A stretch of 64,000 nucleotides of DNA from Chionoecetes opilio (GCA_016584305.1 JACEEZ010020895.1:55001-119000), one strand, 5' to 3'. Counted from the stretch's first letter, positions 46,516 through 60,290 are shown. Program-made: numbers and translations. Notes: generated from the letters alone by a model not told the origin.

Positions 46516-46593
46516 TTAAAAATGATATTAATAACCAAAGAAAAGAGTCAGAGCATGGTCAGATTTTAAAATAAAGATACTTATATTTTGCAG

Positions 46594-46743
46594 GCGTCGT
46601 CCCACCACCAAGGCGAGACTGTGGCAGCCCGCAGCGTGTGGCGGCGAGAGGGTGGCGGGACCAGACTTGTGTTGACGCCAGGCCAGGGAAGGGAGGGAGT
46701 CCGTGTTGTGGCCTCCGAAATCCTGGCCAGGGTCTGGAGGTGA
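46594..46743 (+). CDS. possible terminal exon, C2 copy, 2-bp frameshift
   Basis: Same acceptor and frame as 42872-43019 (RRPTTKARL, then AARSVWRREGG onward to VVASEILARVWR and TGA), but a TG insertion near 46622 breaks it. Differences from C1 are few (one Ser/Thr, one synonymous Ser, one final Ser/Arg). Confidence 0.25.
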   Translation, partial: ASSHHQGETVAARSVWRREGGGTRLVLTPGQGREGVRVVASEILARVWR

Positions 46744-46906
46744 TGCCGTTACAAGAATAGGCGGATTTTCAGGTTTTTCAGCCAGCCAGTCAGTAAATCA
46801 GTCAGTCAGTCAGCCAGTCAGTTTTACATACTGACTGACTGACTCACTGATTTACTGACTGGCTGACTGAAAAACCTGAAAATCCGCCTATTCTTGTAAC
46901 GCCATC
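46744..46906. repeat. inverted repeat with TCAGTCAG centre (C2)
   Basis: CCGTTACAAGAATAGGCGGA and its complement TCCGCCTATTCTTGTAACG form near-perfect arms, better matched than in C1. Confidence 0.85.
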
Positions 46907-47046
46907 AACTTGAGACTCGGGCCAGGATCTCTCGGAGGCCACGACGCCGCCACTGCCAACACTCCAGCCAACAAGATGACTTTCATATGCTGTAAAGAAA
47001 GGAGAGAATAAAGAAGAGGAAAACAAGTGAAATACTACAACATTAA

Positions 47047-47172
47047 CCCCTTCACGCCCAGATCTTTCCTTGGCTATATAAAAATAGTCTGTTGTTAGCC
47101 ATAAAATTACAAAAGGTGACTTACTATACCAAATTAGGTAGTGGACAAGGGTACTAAACAGGTCATGGCTAT
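47047..47172 (+). mobile_element. truncated piggyBac-like MITE copy P8
   Basis: C2 counterpart of P5, with the same breakpoint after GGTCATGGCTATAAAG. TTAA at 47043-47046. Confidence 0.8.
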
Positions 47173-47221
47173 AAAGAAAGCATAGAAAGGATCTTTATAA
47201 TAGCCTGTGAAGTCTGACTAA

Positions 47222-47775
47222 AATAATGAAAGCCTATAGTCTATTTTTTTATAACGAGGCAAAAATTCCATTCTATCTCAAGGTCTCCTGGTTAAAATGA
47301 TGCCTGTGTTTACCTGATAATAGGGTTAACTATGATAAAATACAATTGAAATTAAGAAGAAGCGTAGTATTCCCTTCTCCTGGCATCAAATATCAGTCAG
47401 TAAGCAGCAAGGGGCAGTGCATTTTTTAAGCCAATCTTACTGGGCGACATTCTTTGGATAGCCAGAAAGGTAAAGGCCTACCTGTTAAAATATAGTTTTT
47501 TGGATACATCAACTTCACCCTTTTGTATGTTGTGTATAAATAAAGATCCTATGCAGTAATAAGAGTGCACTTCTGGATCTAACACACACAGATAAGATGA
47601 ACCCTTGTATCCAGGAAGGTTTTATGAAGAAATAATCTTGTCGTCCAAATAGCTTAAAATTGTTCTTACAGGGCGACAGTTTTTCCATCACTGGGAGACA
47701 TTTTGGTCGCCCCAGTTACCATGTTAAAAAGTGCCACTGGCAAGGGGCACCATTTATCACCTCGTAAAAACAAAA
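47222..47775 (-). mobile_element. O-family element interrupted by a hAT MITE (C2)
   Basis: C2 counterpart of 43480-44015. Contains GTTTACCTGATAATAGGGTT, which is also closer to O1, so C1 has lost a few bases here. Confidence 0.75.
47415..47739. mobile_element. hAT-type MITE nested in O element (C2, 325 bp, exact target duplication)
   Basis: CAGTGCATTTTTTAAG to TTAAAAAGTGCCACTG, flanked by GCAAGGGG at 47407-47414 and 47740-47747. O1 at 2.3 kb has one GCAAGGGG and no insert. Confidence 0.87.
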
Positions 47776-47790
47776 AGTGTAAATTATCTT

Positions 47791-50700
47791 TTTCAATCCT
47801 GAGATAAACCCGAACTAGATGTCATGATTTCAATCCTGCAGATAAAAACCAAACAGATGTCATGATTTCAATCCTGCAGAAAAAACCAGGGAAATAGATG
47901 TCATGATTTCAATCCGCAGATAAACCAGAACTAGATGTCATGATTTTAATCCTGCAGATAAACCAGAACTAGATGTCATGATTTCAATCCTGCAGATAAA
48001 CCAGAACTAGAATGTCATGATTTCAATCCTGCAGATTAAACCAGAACTAGATGTCATGATTTCAATCCTGCAGATAAACCAGAAAATAGATGTCATGATT
48101 TTTAATCCTGCAGATAAACCAGAACTAGAAGTTTATGATTTCAATCCTGCAGATAAACCAGAACTAGATGTCATGATTTCAATCCTGCAGATAAACCAGA
48201 ACTAGATGTCCCTGATTTCAAACCTGCAGATAAACCAGAACTAGATGTCTGATTTCAATCCTGCAGATAAACCAGAACTAGATGTCATGATTTCAATCCT
48301 GCAGATAACCAGAACTAGATGTCATGATTTCAATCCTGCAGATAAACCAGAACTAGATGTCATGATTTCAATCCTGCAGATAAACCAGACTAGATGTCAT
48401 GATTTCAATCCTGCAGATAAACCAGAACTAGATGTCATGATTTCAATCCTGCAGATAAACCAGAAAATAGATGTCATGATTTCAATCCTGCAGATAAACA
48501 GAACTAGATGTCATGATTTCAAACCTGCCAATAAACAGAACTAGATGTCATGATTTCAAACCTGCAGATAAACCAGAACTAGATGTCATGATTTCAATCC
48601 TGCAGAAAACCAGAAAATAGATGTCATGATTTCAAAACCTGCAGATAAACCAGAACTAGATGTCATGATTTCAATCCTGCAGATAAACCAGAAAATAGAT
48701 GTCATGATTTTAATCCTGCAGATAAAACCCGAACTAGATGTCATGATTTCAATCCTGCAGGGTAAACCAGAACTAGATGTCATGATTTTTAATCCTGCAG
48801 ATAAAACCAGAACTAGATGTCATGATTTCAATCCCCGCAGATAAACCAGAAACTAGATGTCATGATTTCAATCCTGCAGATAAACCAGAACTAGATGCAT
48901 GATTTCCCAATCCTGCAGATAAACCCCGAACTAGATGTCATGATTTCAATCCTGCAGATAAACCAGAACTAGATGTCATGATTTCAAATTTCCTGCAGAT
49001 AACCAGAACTAGATGTCATGATTTCAATCCTGCAGATAAACCAGAACTAGAAGGTCATGATTTCAATCCTGCAGATAAACCAGAACATAGATGTCATTGA
49101 TTTCAATCCTGCAGATAAACCAGAAAATAGATGTCATGATTTCAATCCTGCAGATAAACCAGAACTAGATGTCATGATTTCAATCCTGCAGATAAACCAG
49201 AACTAGAAAGTCCCTGATTTCAATCCTGCAGATAAACCAGAACTAGATGTCATGATTTCATCCTGCAGATAAACCAGAACTAGATGTCATGATTTCAATC
49301 CTGAGATAAAACCCGAAATAGATGTAGACAATCCTGCAGATAAAACCAGAACTGAAGTCATGATTCAATCCTGCAGATAAACCAGAACTAGATTTCATGA
49401 TTTCAATCCTGCAGATAAACCAAACTAGGTCGATTTCAATCTGCAGATAAAAAGAAATAGAATGTCATGATTTCAATCCTGCAATAAACCCCCAACTAGA
49501 TGTCATGATTTTAAAAACCTGCAGATAAAAACCCGAATAATTCATATTTCAATCCTGCGATAAACCCGGTACTAGAAGTCAAAAGATTTCAATCCTGCCC
49601 GATAAAACCCAAAATAGATGTCATGATTTCAAACCTGCAGAAAACCAGAAAAGATTTCCCTGATTTTCAAACCCGCAGATAAACCAGAACTGATGGGCTG
49701 ATTTCAATTCCCCCCTGGCAAAAACCCCAAAAAAAACTAGATGTCATGATTTCAATCCGCAGATAAACCAGAACTAGATTCCCCTGTTTTAATCTCAGAA
49801 AAACCGAACTAGATGTCATGATTTCAATCCCCGCAGATAAACCAAATGTGTCAGATTTCAAAAAAACCTTGCAGATTTTAAAAGGGCCCCGAACTAGTGT
49901 CATATTTCAATCCTGCAGATAAACCCGAACTAGATGTCATATTTCAATCCTGCAGATAAACCAGAACTAGATGTCATGATTTCAATCCTGCAGATAAACC
50001 CAGAACTAAGATGCATGATTTCAATCCTGCAGATAAACCAGAACTAGAGTCAGATTTCAATCCTGCAGATAAACCAGAACTAGATGTCATGATTTCAATC
50101 CTGCAGATAAACCAGAAACTAGATGTCATGATTTCAATCCTGCAGATAAACCAGAAACTAGAGTCATGATTTCAATCCTCAGATAAACCAGAAACTAGAT
50201 GTCATGATGTCAATCGCAGATAAACCAAGACAGATGCATATTTCAACCCTGCAGATAACCAGAACAGATGTCATGATTTCAATCCTGCAGATAAACCAGA
50301 ACTAGATGTCATGATTTCAATCCTGCAGATAAACCAGAACTAGATGTCATGATTTCAATCCTGCAGATAAACCAGAACTAGATGTCATGATTTCAATCCT
50401 GAGATAAACCAACTAGATGATGATTTCAATCCTGCAGATAAACCGAACTAGATGTCATGATTTTAATCCTGCAGATAAACCAGAACTAGATGTCATGATT
50501 TCAATCCTCAGATAAACCAGAAACTAGATGTCATGATTTCAATCCTGCAGATAAACCAGAACTAGATGTCATGTTTTCAATCTGCAGAGATAAACCAGAA
50601 CTAGATGTCTTTGATTTCAATCCTGCAGATAAACAGAACTAGATGTCATGGATTTCAACCCTGCAGAATAAACCAGAACTAGATGTCATGATTTCAATCC

Positions 50701-53700
50701 TGCAGATAACAGAAACCTAGATGTCATGATTTCAATCCTGCAGATAAACCAGAAACTAGAAGCATGATTCAATCTGAGATAAACCAGAACTAGATGTCAT
50801 GATTCAACCCTGCAGATAAACCAGAACTAGAGTCTAGATTTAAATCCTGCAGATAAACCCAGAACTAGATGTCATATTTCAATCCTGCAGTAAACCAAAC
50901 TAGATGTCATGATTTCAATCCTGCAGATAAACCAGAACTAGATGTCATGATTTCAATCCTGCAGATAAACCAGAACTAGATGTCATGATTCAATCCTGAG
51001 ATAAACCAGAACTAGATGTCATGATTTCAATCCTGCAGATAAACCAGACTAGATGTCATGATTCAATCCTGCAGAAATACCAGAACTAGATGTCATGATT
51101 TCAATCCTGCAGATAACCAGAACTAGATGTCATGTTTTCAATCCTGCAGATAAACCAGAACTAGATGTCATGATTTCAATCCTGCAGATAAACCAGAACT
51201 AGATGTCATGATTTCAATCCTGCAGATAAAACCAGAACTAGATGTCATGATTTCAATCCTGCAGATAAACCAGAACAGATTATCGTGATCAAATGATTTC
51301 AATCCTGCAGATAAACCAGAAACTAGATGTCATGATTTCAATCCTGCAGATAAACCAGAACAAAGATGTCATGATTTCAATCCTGCAGATAAACCAGAAC
51401 TAGATGATGATTTCAATCCTGCAGATAAACCAGAACTAAAATGTCATGATTTCATCCTGCAGATAACCAGAAACTAGATGTCATGATTTCAATCCTGCAG
51501 ATAAACCAGAACTAGATGTCATGATCAATCCTGCAGATAAACCAGAACTAGATGTCATGATTCAATCTGCAGATAAACCATAACTAGATGTCATGATTTC
51601 AATCCTGCAGATAAACCAGAACTAGATGTCATGATTTCAATCCTGCAGATAAACCAGAACTAGATGTCATGATTTCAATCCTGCAGATAAACCAGAACTA
51701 GATGTCATGATTTCAATCCTGCAGATAAACCAGAACTAGATGTCATGATTTCAATCCTGCAGATAAACCAGAACTAGATGTCCATTGATTTCAATCCTGC
51801 GATAAACCAGAACTAGATGTCATGATTTCAATCCTGCAGATAAACCAGAATAGATGTCATGATTTCAATCCTGCAGATAAACCAAAAACTAGATGTCATG
51901 ATTTCAATCCTGCAGATAACCAGAACTAGATGTCATGATTTCAATCCTGCAGATAAACCAGAACTAGATGTCATGATTTCAACCTGCAGATATAACCAGA
52001 ACTAAGATGTCATGATTTCAATCCTGCAGATAAACCAGAACTAGATGTCATGATTTCAATCCTGCAGATAAACCAGAACTAGATGTCATGATTTCAATCC
52101 TGCAGATAAACCAGAACTAGATGTCATGATTTCAATCCTGCAGATAAACCAGAACTAGATGTCATGATTTCAATCCTGCAGATAAACCAAACTAGATTCA
52201 TGATTTCAATCCTGCAGATAAACAAACTAGATGTCATGCTTCAAATCCTGCAGATTAAACCAGCACTAGATGATCATGATTTCAATCCTGCAGATAAACC
52301 AGAAATAGATGTCATGATTTCAATCCTGCAGAAAACCAGAACTAGATGTCATGATTTAATCCTGCAGATAAACCAGAACTAGATGTCATGATTTCAATCT
52401 GCAGATAAACCAGAACTAGATTCATGATTTCAATCCTGCAGATAAACCAGAACTAAAGTCATGATTTCAATCCTGCAGATAAACCAGAACTAGATGTCAT
52501 GATTTCAATCCTGCAGAAAACCAAACTAGATGTCATGATTTCAATCCTGCAGATAAACCAGAACTAGAAGTCATGATTTCAATCTGCAGATAAACCAGAA
52601 CTAGATGTCATGATTTCAATCCTGCAGATAAACCAGAACTAGATGTCATATTTCAATCCTGCAGATAAACCAGAATAGATGTCATGATTTCAATCCTGCA
52701 GATAAACCAAGAAAAAATAAAAAAACAGAATAGATGTCATGATTTCAATCCTGCAGATAAACCAGAACTAGATGTCATGATTTCAATCCTGCAGATAAAC
52801 CAAAACTGATGTCATGATTTCAATCCTGCAGATAAACCAGAACTAGATGTCAGATTCAATCCTGCAGATAAACCAGAACTAGAGTCATGATTTCAATCCT
52901 GCAGATAAACCAGAACTAGATGTCATGATTTCAATCTGCAGATTAAACCAGAAACTAGATGTCATGATTTCAATCCTGCAGATAAACCAGAACTAGATGT
53001 CATGATTTCAATCCTGCAGATAAAACCAGAACTGATGTCATGATTTCAATCCTGCAGATAAACCAGAACTAGATGTCATGATTTCAATCCTGCAGATAAA
53101 CCAGAACTAGATGTCATGATTTCAACCGCAGATAAACCAGAATAGATGTCATGATTCAACCTGCAGATCAAACCAGAACTAGAGTCATGATTCAATCGTC
53201 AGATAACCCAGAAAACATGATTCAATCCTGCAGATAAACCAGAACTAGATGTCAGATTTCAATCCTGCAGATAAACCAGAACTAGATGTCATGATTCAAT
53301 CCTGCAGATAAACCAGAACTAGATGTCATGATTTAATCTGCAGATAAACCAGAACTAGATGTCATGATTTCAATCCTGCAGGCAGTTTTGATAAACCAGA
53401 ATAGATGTCATGATTTCAATCCTGCAGATAAACCAGAACTAATGTCAGATTTAATCCTGCAGATAAACCAGAACAGAAGTCATGATTTCAATCCTGCAGA
53501 TAAACCAGAAACTAGAGTCATGATTCAATCCTGCAGATAAACCAGAACTAGAATGTCATATTTCAATCCTGCAGATAAACCAGAATAGATGTCTGATTTC
53601 AATCCTGCAGATAAACCAGAACTAGATGTCATGATTTCAATCCTGCAGATAAACCAGAACTAGATGTCATGATTTCAATCCTGCAGATAACAAACCTAGA

Positions 53701-56700
53701 ATAGAATTATAATTTCAATCTGCAGATAAACCAGAACTAGATGTCATGATTTCAATCCTGCAGATAAACCAGAACTAGAGTCATGATTTCAATCCTGCAG
53801 ATAAACCAGAACTAGATGTTTTCATGAATTTCAAATCCTGCAGAAATAAACCAGAACTAGATGTCATGATTTCAATCCTGCAGATAAACCAGAACTAGAA
53901 GTCATGATTTCAATCCTGCAGATAAACCAGAACTAGATGTCATGATTTCAATCCTGCAGATAAACCAGAACTAGATGTCATGATTTCAATCCTGCAGATA
54001 AACCAGAACTAGATGTCATGATTTCAATCCTGCAGATAAACCAGAACTAGATGTCATGATTTCAATCCTGCAGATAAACCAGAACTAGATGTCATGATTT
54101 CAATCCTGCAGATAAACAGAACTAGATGTCATGATTTCAATCCTGCAGATAAACCAGAACAGAACGAATTCTGATTTCAATCCTGCAGATAAACCAGAAC
54201 TAGATGTCATGATTTTCAATCCTGCAGATAAACCAGAACTAGAGTCATGATTTCAACCTGCAGATAAACCAGAACTAGATGTCATGATTTCAATCCTGCA
54301 GATAAACCAGAAACTAGATGTTCATGATTTCAATCCTGCAGATAAACCAGAACTAGATTCATGATTTCAATCCTGCAGATAAACCAGAACTAGATGTCAT
54401 GATTTCAATCCTGCAGATAAACCAGAACTAGATGTCATGATTTCAATCCTGCGATAAACCAGAACTAGATGTCATGATTTCAATCCTGCAGATAAACCAG
54501 AACTAGATGTCATGATTTCAATCCTGCAGATAAACCAGAACTAGATGTCATGATTTCAATCCTGCAGATAAACCAGAACTAGATGTCATGATTTCAATCC
54601 TGGCGATAAACCAGAACTAGATGTCATGATTTCAATCCTGCAGATAAACCAAACTAGATGGTCATGATTTCAATCCTGCAGATAAACCAAACTAGAAGTC
54701 ATGATTTCAATCTGCAGATAAACCAGAACTAGATGTCATGATTTCAATCCTGCAGATAAACCAGAACTAATGTCATGATTTCAATCCTGCAGATAAACCA
54801 GAACTAGAAGTCATGATTTTCAATCCTGCAGATAAACCAGAACTAGATGTATGATTTCAATCTGCAGATAAACCAGAAACTAGATGTCATGATTTCAATC
54901 CTGCAGATAAACCAGAACTAGATGTCATGATTTCAATCCTGCAGATAAACCAGAACTAGATGTCATGATTTCAACCTGCAGATAAACCAGAACTAGATTC
55001 ATGATTTCAATCCTGCAGATAAACCAGAACTAGATGTCATGATTAATCCTGCAGATAAACCAGAACTAGAAGTCATGATTTCAATCCTGCAGATAAACCC
55101 AGAACTAGAGTCATGATTTCAATTCCTGCAGATAAACCAGAACTAGATGTCATGATTTCAATCCTGCAGATAAACCAGACGAGATCATGATTAACTGCAG
55201 ATAAACCAGAACTAGATGTCATGATTTCAATCCTGCAGATAAAACCAGAACTAGATGTCATGATTTCAATCCTGCAGATAAACCAGAACTAGAAGTCCAT
55301 GATTTCAACCCCTGCAGATAAACCAGAACTAGATGTCATGATTTCAATCCTGCAGATAAACCAGAACTAGATGTCATTATTTCAATCCTGCAGATAAACC
55401 AGAACTAGATGTCATGATTTCAATCCTGCAGATAAACCAGAACTAGATGTCATGATTTCAATCCTGCAGATAAACCAGAAACTAGATGTCATGATTTCAA
55501 TCCTGCAGATAAACCAGAACTAGAAGTCATGATTTCAATCCTGCAGATAAACCAGAACTAGATGTCATGATTTCAATCCTGCAGATAAACCAGACTAGAT
55601 GTCATGATTTCAAATCCTGCAGATAAACCAGAACTAGATGTCATGATTTCAATCCTGCAGATAAACCAGAACTAGATGTCATGATTTCAATCCTGCAGAT
55701 AAACCAGAACTAGATGTCATGATTTCATCCTGCAGATAAACCAGAACTAGATGTCATGATTTCGATCCTGCAGATAAACCAGAACTAGAAGTCATGATTT
55801 CAATCCTGCAGATAAACCAGAACTAGATGTCATGATTTCAATCCTGCAGATAAACCAGAACTAGATGTCATTATTTCAATCCTGCAGATAAACCAGAACT
55901 AGATGTCATGATTTCAATCCTGCAGATAAACCAGAACTAGATGTCATGATTTCAATCCTGCAGATAAACCAGAACTAGATGTCATGATTTCAATCCTGCA
56001 GATAAACCAGAACTAGATGTCATGATTTCAATCCTGCAGATAAACCAGAACTAGATGTCATGATTTCAATCCTGCAGATAAAACCAGAACTAGATGTCAT
56101 GATTTCAATCCTGCAGATAAACCAGAACTAGATGTCATGATTTCAATCCTGCAGATAAACCAGAACTAGATGTCATGATTTCAATCCTGCAGATAAACCA
56201 GAACTAGATGTCATGAGTTTCAATCCTGCAGATAAACCAGAACTAGATGTCATGATTTCAATCCTGCAGATAAACCAGAACTAGATGTCATGATTTCAAT
56301 CCTGCAGATAACCAGAACTAGATGTCATGATTTCAATCCTGCTGATAAACCAGAACTAGATGTCATGATTTCAATCCTGCAGATAACCAGAACTAGATGT
56401 CATGATTTCAATCCTGCAGATAAACCAGAACTAGATGTCATGATTTCAATCCTGCAGATAAACCAGAACTAGATGTCATGATTTCAATCCTGCAGATAAA
56501 CCAGAACTAGATGTCATGATTTCAATCCTGCAGATAAACCAGAACTAGATGTCATGATTTCAATCCTGCAGATAAACCAGAAACTAGATGTCATGATTTC
56601 AATCCTGCAGATAAACCAGAACTAGATGTCATGATTTCAATCCTGCAGATAAACCAGAACTAGATGTCATGATTTCAATCCTGCAGATAAACCAGAACTA

Positions 56701-57786
56701 GAAGTCATGATTTCAATCCTGCAGATAAACCAGAACTAGATGTCATGATTTCAATGCTGCAGATAAACCAGAACTAGATGTCATGATTTCAATCCTGCAG
56801 ATAAACCAGAACTAGAAGTCATGATTTCAATCCTGCAGATAAACCAGAACTAGATGTCATGATTTCAATCCTGCAGATAAACCAGAACTAGATGTCATGA
56901 TTTCAATCCTGCAGATAAACCAGAACTAGATGTCATGATTTCAATCCTGCAGATAAACCAGAACTAATGTCATGATTTCAATCCTGCAGATAAACCAGAA
57001 CTAGATGTCATGATTTCAATCCTGCAGAATAAACCAGAACTAGATGTCATGATTTCAATCCTGCAGATAAACAAGAACTAGATGTCATGATTTTCAATCC
57101 TGCAGAATAAACCAGAACTAGAAGTCATGATTTCAATCCTGCAGATAAACAGAACTAGATGTCATGATTTCAATCCTGCAGATAAACCAGAACTAGATGT
57201 CCATGATTTCAATCCTGCAGATAAACCAGAACTAGATGTCATGATTTCAATCCTGCAGATAAACCAGAACTAGATGTCATGATTTCAATCCTGCAGATAA
57301 ACCAGAACTAGATGTCATGATTTCAATCCTGCAGATAAACCAGAACTAGATGTCATGATTTCAATCCTGCAGATAAACCAGAACTAGATGTCATGATTTC
57401 AATCCTGCAGATAAACCAGAACTAGATGTCATGATTTCAATCCTGCAGATAAACCAGAACTAGATGTCATGATTTCAATCCTGCAGATAAACCAGAACTA
57501 GATGTCATGATTTCAATCCTGCAGATAAACCAGAACTAGATGTCATGATTTCAATCCTGCAGATAAACCAGAACTAGATGTCATGATTTCAATCCTGCAG
57601 ATAAACCAGAACTAGATATCATGATTTCCAATCCTGCAGATAAACCAGAACTAGATGTCATGATTTCAATCCTGCAGATAAACCAGAACTAGATGTCATG
57701 ATTTCAATCCTGCAGATAAACCAGAACTAGATGTCATGATTTCAATCCTGCAGATAAACCAGAACTAGATGTCATGATTTCAATCC
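47791..57786 (+). repeat. 38-bp satellite, about 260 copies (10 kb)
   Basis: Unit: ATTTCAATCC, TGCAGATAAA, CCAGAACTAG, ATGTCATG. The left third and especially about 49.2-50.3 kb carry many single-base indels and substitutions; 53.9-57.8 kb is nearly uniform. A unit variant with AAAATAG recurs near 48.0-49.2 kb, and AGAAGTCATG variants recur to the right. There are no unique spacers, so it is not a CRISPR-like array. Short frames (DVMISILQINQ-type) are periodic shadows. Confidence 0.97.
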
Positions 57787-57854
57787 AAGGATTTTCATCA
57801 AAAGAAAGAATGGGTTTTTTTTCTCTTTGGAAAATACTTAATTATAATAATTCA

Positions 57855-58412
57855 ACTGACTGACTGACAGCAGCTGACTGACTGGCTGCCTGACTGACTG
57901 GCTGATTTACTGACTGATTTACTGACTGACAGACGGACAGATTTACTGACTGGCTGACTGACGGACAGATTTACTGACTGACGGACTGATTTGCTGACAG
58001 ATTTACTGACTGACTGACTGATTGATTGATTGATTTACTGACTGGCTGACTGATTGATTTACTGACTAATTGGCTGGCTTACTGACTGACTGACTTACTT
58101 ATTTACTGACTAATTGGCTGGCTGACTGACTGATTTACTGACTGGCTGCCTGACATATACTGACTGGCTGACTTACTGATTTACTGACTTATTTACTGAC
58201 TGGCTGACTTACTGACTGACTGTATGGCTGGCTGACTGACTAATTTACTGGCTGACTGATTTACTGACTGACTGATTGACTGATTTACTGACTGGCTGAC
58301 TTGGCTGATTTACTGACTGACTGATTTACTGACTGGCTGACTTGACTGATTTACTAACTGCTTTACTGACTGGCTGACTTTTAATTCACTTATTTACTGA
58401 CTGACTGACTGA
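57855..58412. repeat. (CTGA)n-rich array (C2)
   Basis: Counterpart of 44172-44535, longer and with ACGGACAGA variants. Confidence 0.9.
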
Positions 58413-58533
58413 TTTAAAACTCAAGGTTATTTACTTTTATAGATGAATATTTATATAACTTATAAATAATGACTTGACTAATTTTTTTTATTACGTCCAC
58501 CATTTAACCTTAACAACCAACAGCTTACATTAA

Positions 58534-58730
58534 CCCTTCACGCCCAGATCTTTCCTTGGCTATGAAAATTGTCTGTTAGCCATGAAATTAAGAAGTCACT
58601 GAATATACCAAATTAGTTAGTGGACAAGGATACTAAACAGGTCATAGCTATAAAATATTACTTATAGTCACTACAAATCGTCTAATGGTACCCAAATTAC
58701 AATGGAAATTACGTTCTGGGCCTCAAGGGG
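58534..58730 (+). mobile_element. piggyBac-like MITE copy P9
   Basis: C2 counterpart of P6. TTAA at 58530-58533; right flank AGTCTGC. It retains the part deleted in P6. Confidence 0.82.
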
Positions 58731-58926
58731 AGTCTGCAAGCACTACCATGTAAGTATTTAGTAGGCATTCCACTTGACTTTAAAATCTAAACTCAAAAAC
58801 AGTGACTTTCATATTCAATTCTAGTAAGTTTTAAATGTAATAAATTCTTTGCCCAAGATATTAAAAAGCGAAACTAATACTAATACTGAATGAGAGAACA
58901 CAGGAATCTAAATAAAATACCATTAA

Positions 58927-59128
58927 CCGCTTGAGACCCAGAACGTAATTTCCATTGTAATTTGGGTACCATTAGACGATTTTTAGTGACTATAAGCAAT
59001 ATTTTATAGCTATGACCTGTTTAGTATCCTTGTCCACTAACTCATTTGGTATATTCAGTGACTTCTTAATTTCATGGCTCGACAACAGAATTTTTTAATA
59101 GCAAAGGAAAAATTTGGGTCTCAAGGGG
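58927..59128 (-). mobile_element. piggyBac-like MITE copy P10 (202 bp)
   Basis: TTAA at 58923-58926 and 59129-59132. Starts CCGCTTGAGACCCAGAACG and ends TTTGGGTCTCAAGGGG; here both ends read as GAGACCCA, so one end has converted towards the other. Confidence 0.85.
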
Positions 59129-59313
59129 TTAAACTTTATCAAGGGAGACTTGGAAGCAGAGGGAAGAGGGTTGTTAAGGCTACTAACTACCTTTACTGCT
59201 TCTAACTACCATTAACTACCACTTGCCTTACTAAACACTTCAGTCATCTTGGTCAAAGTAGTTGTGTCCTTGTTCCTCCGGCGATCACCCGACGGGGAGG
59301 AGACAAGGGGGGG

Positions 59314-60290
59314 TCTTGCAAGGAGAGAGAGGTAGTTTCAGAGAGAGGTAGTTTCAGAGAGAGGTAGTTTCAGAGAGAGGTAGTTTCAGAGAGGTAGTTT
59401 CAGAGAGGTAAGTCCTGAGAGGTAAGTCCTGAGAGAGGGGTAGTTTCTGAGAGGTAGTTTCTGAGAGAGGTAGTTTCTGAGAGGTAGTTTGAGAGAGGTA
59501 GTTTGAGAGAGGTAGTTTGAGAGAGGTAGTTTGAGAGAGGTAGTTTGAGAGAGGTAGTTTGAGAGAGGTAGTTTGAGAGAGGTAGTTTGAGAGAGGTAGT
59601 TTGAGAGGTAGTTCCTGAGAGAGGTAGTTCCTGAGAGAGGTAGTTCCTGAGAGAGGTAGTTCCTGAGAGAGAGGTAGTTCCTGAGAGAGAGGTAGTTCCT
59701 GAGAGAGAGGTAGTTCCTGAGAGAGAGGTAGTTCCTGAGAGAGAGGTAGTTCCTGAGAGAGAGGTAGTTCCTGAGAGAGAGGTAGTTCCTGAGAGAGAGG
59801 TAGTTCCTGAGAGGTAGTTCCTGAGAGGTAGTTCCTGAGAGAGAGGTAGTTCCTGAGAGAGGTAGTTCCTGAGAGAGGTAGTTCCTGAGAGAGGGTAGTT
59901 CCTGAGAGAGTAGTTCCTGAGAGAGGTAGTTCCTGAGAGAGGTAGTTCCTGAGAGAGAGGTAGTTCCTGAGAGAGAGGTAGTTCCTGAGAGAGAGGTAGT
60001 TCCTGAGAGAGAGGTAGTTCCTGAGAGAGGTAGTTCCTGAGAGAGGTAGTTCCTGAGAGGTAGTTCTTGAGAGAGAGGTAGTTCTTGAGAGAGAGGTAGT
60101 TCTTGAGAGGAAGTTCTTGAGAGAGAGGTAGTTCCTGAGAGAGAGAGGTAGTTCCTGAATGAGAGGTAGTTCCTGAGAAAGGTAGTTCCTGAGAGAGAAG
60201 TAGTTCCTGAGAGAGAGGTAGTTCCTGAGAGAGAGGTAGTTCCTGAGAGGTAGTTCCTGAGAGGTAGTTGCTGAGAGAGAGACTAATAAG
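59314..60290. repeat. GAGAGGTAGTT array with ordered variant blocks
   Basis: About 55 copies of a 14-20-bp unit. GGTAGTTTCAGAGAGA dominates 59330-59405, TTTCTGAG 59440-59490, GGTAGTTTGAGAGA 59490-59610, GGTAGTTCCTGAGAGA 59610-60050, TTCTTGAG 60060-60120, then TTCCTGAG again. Long minus-strand frames ([10 protein letters not shown] repeats, 347 and 321 codons) overlap in different frames and are artefacts. Confidence 0.93.

Larger units (their letters stand above)
45028..58905 (+). repeat. tandem segmental duplication copy C2 (about 13.9 kb)
   Basis: Same order as C1 from TTCTAATTCAATGTGTTGCAG to AATGAGAGAACACAGG, but with the 51-bp, 21-24-bp and 38-bp repeats greatly expanded. Outside these arrays the two copies remain close. 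Confidence 0.85.

Noticed and set aside
47791..57786. CRISPR-like regular array
   Set aside because: Every unit is the full 38 bp with no unique spacers, and the sequence is eukaryotic; it is a satellite.
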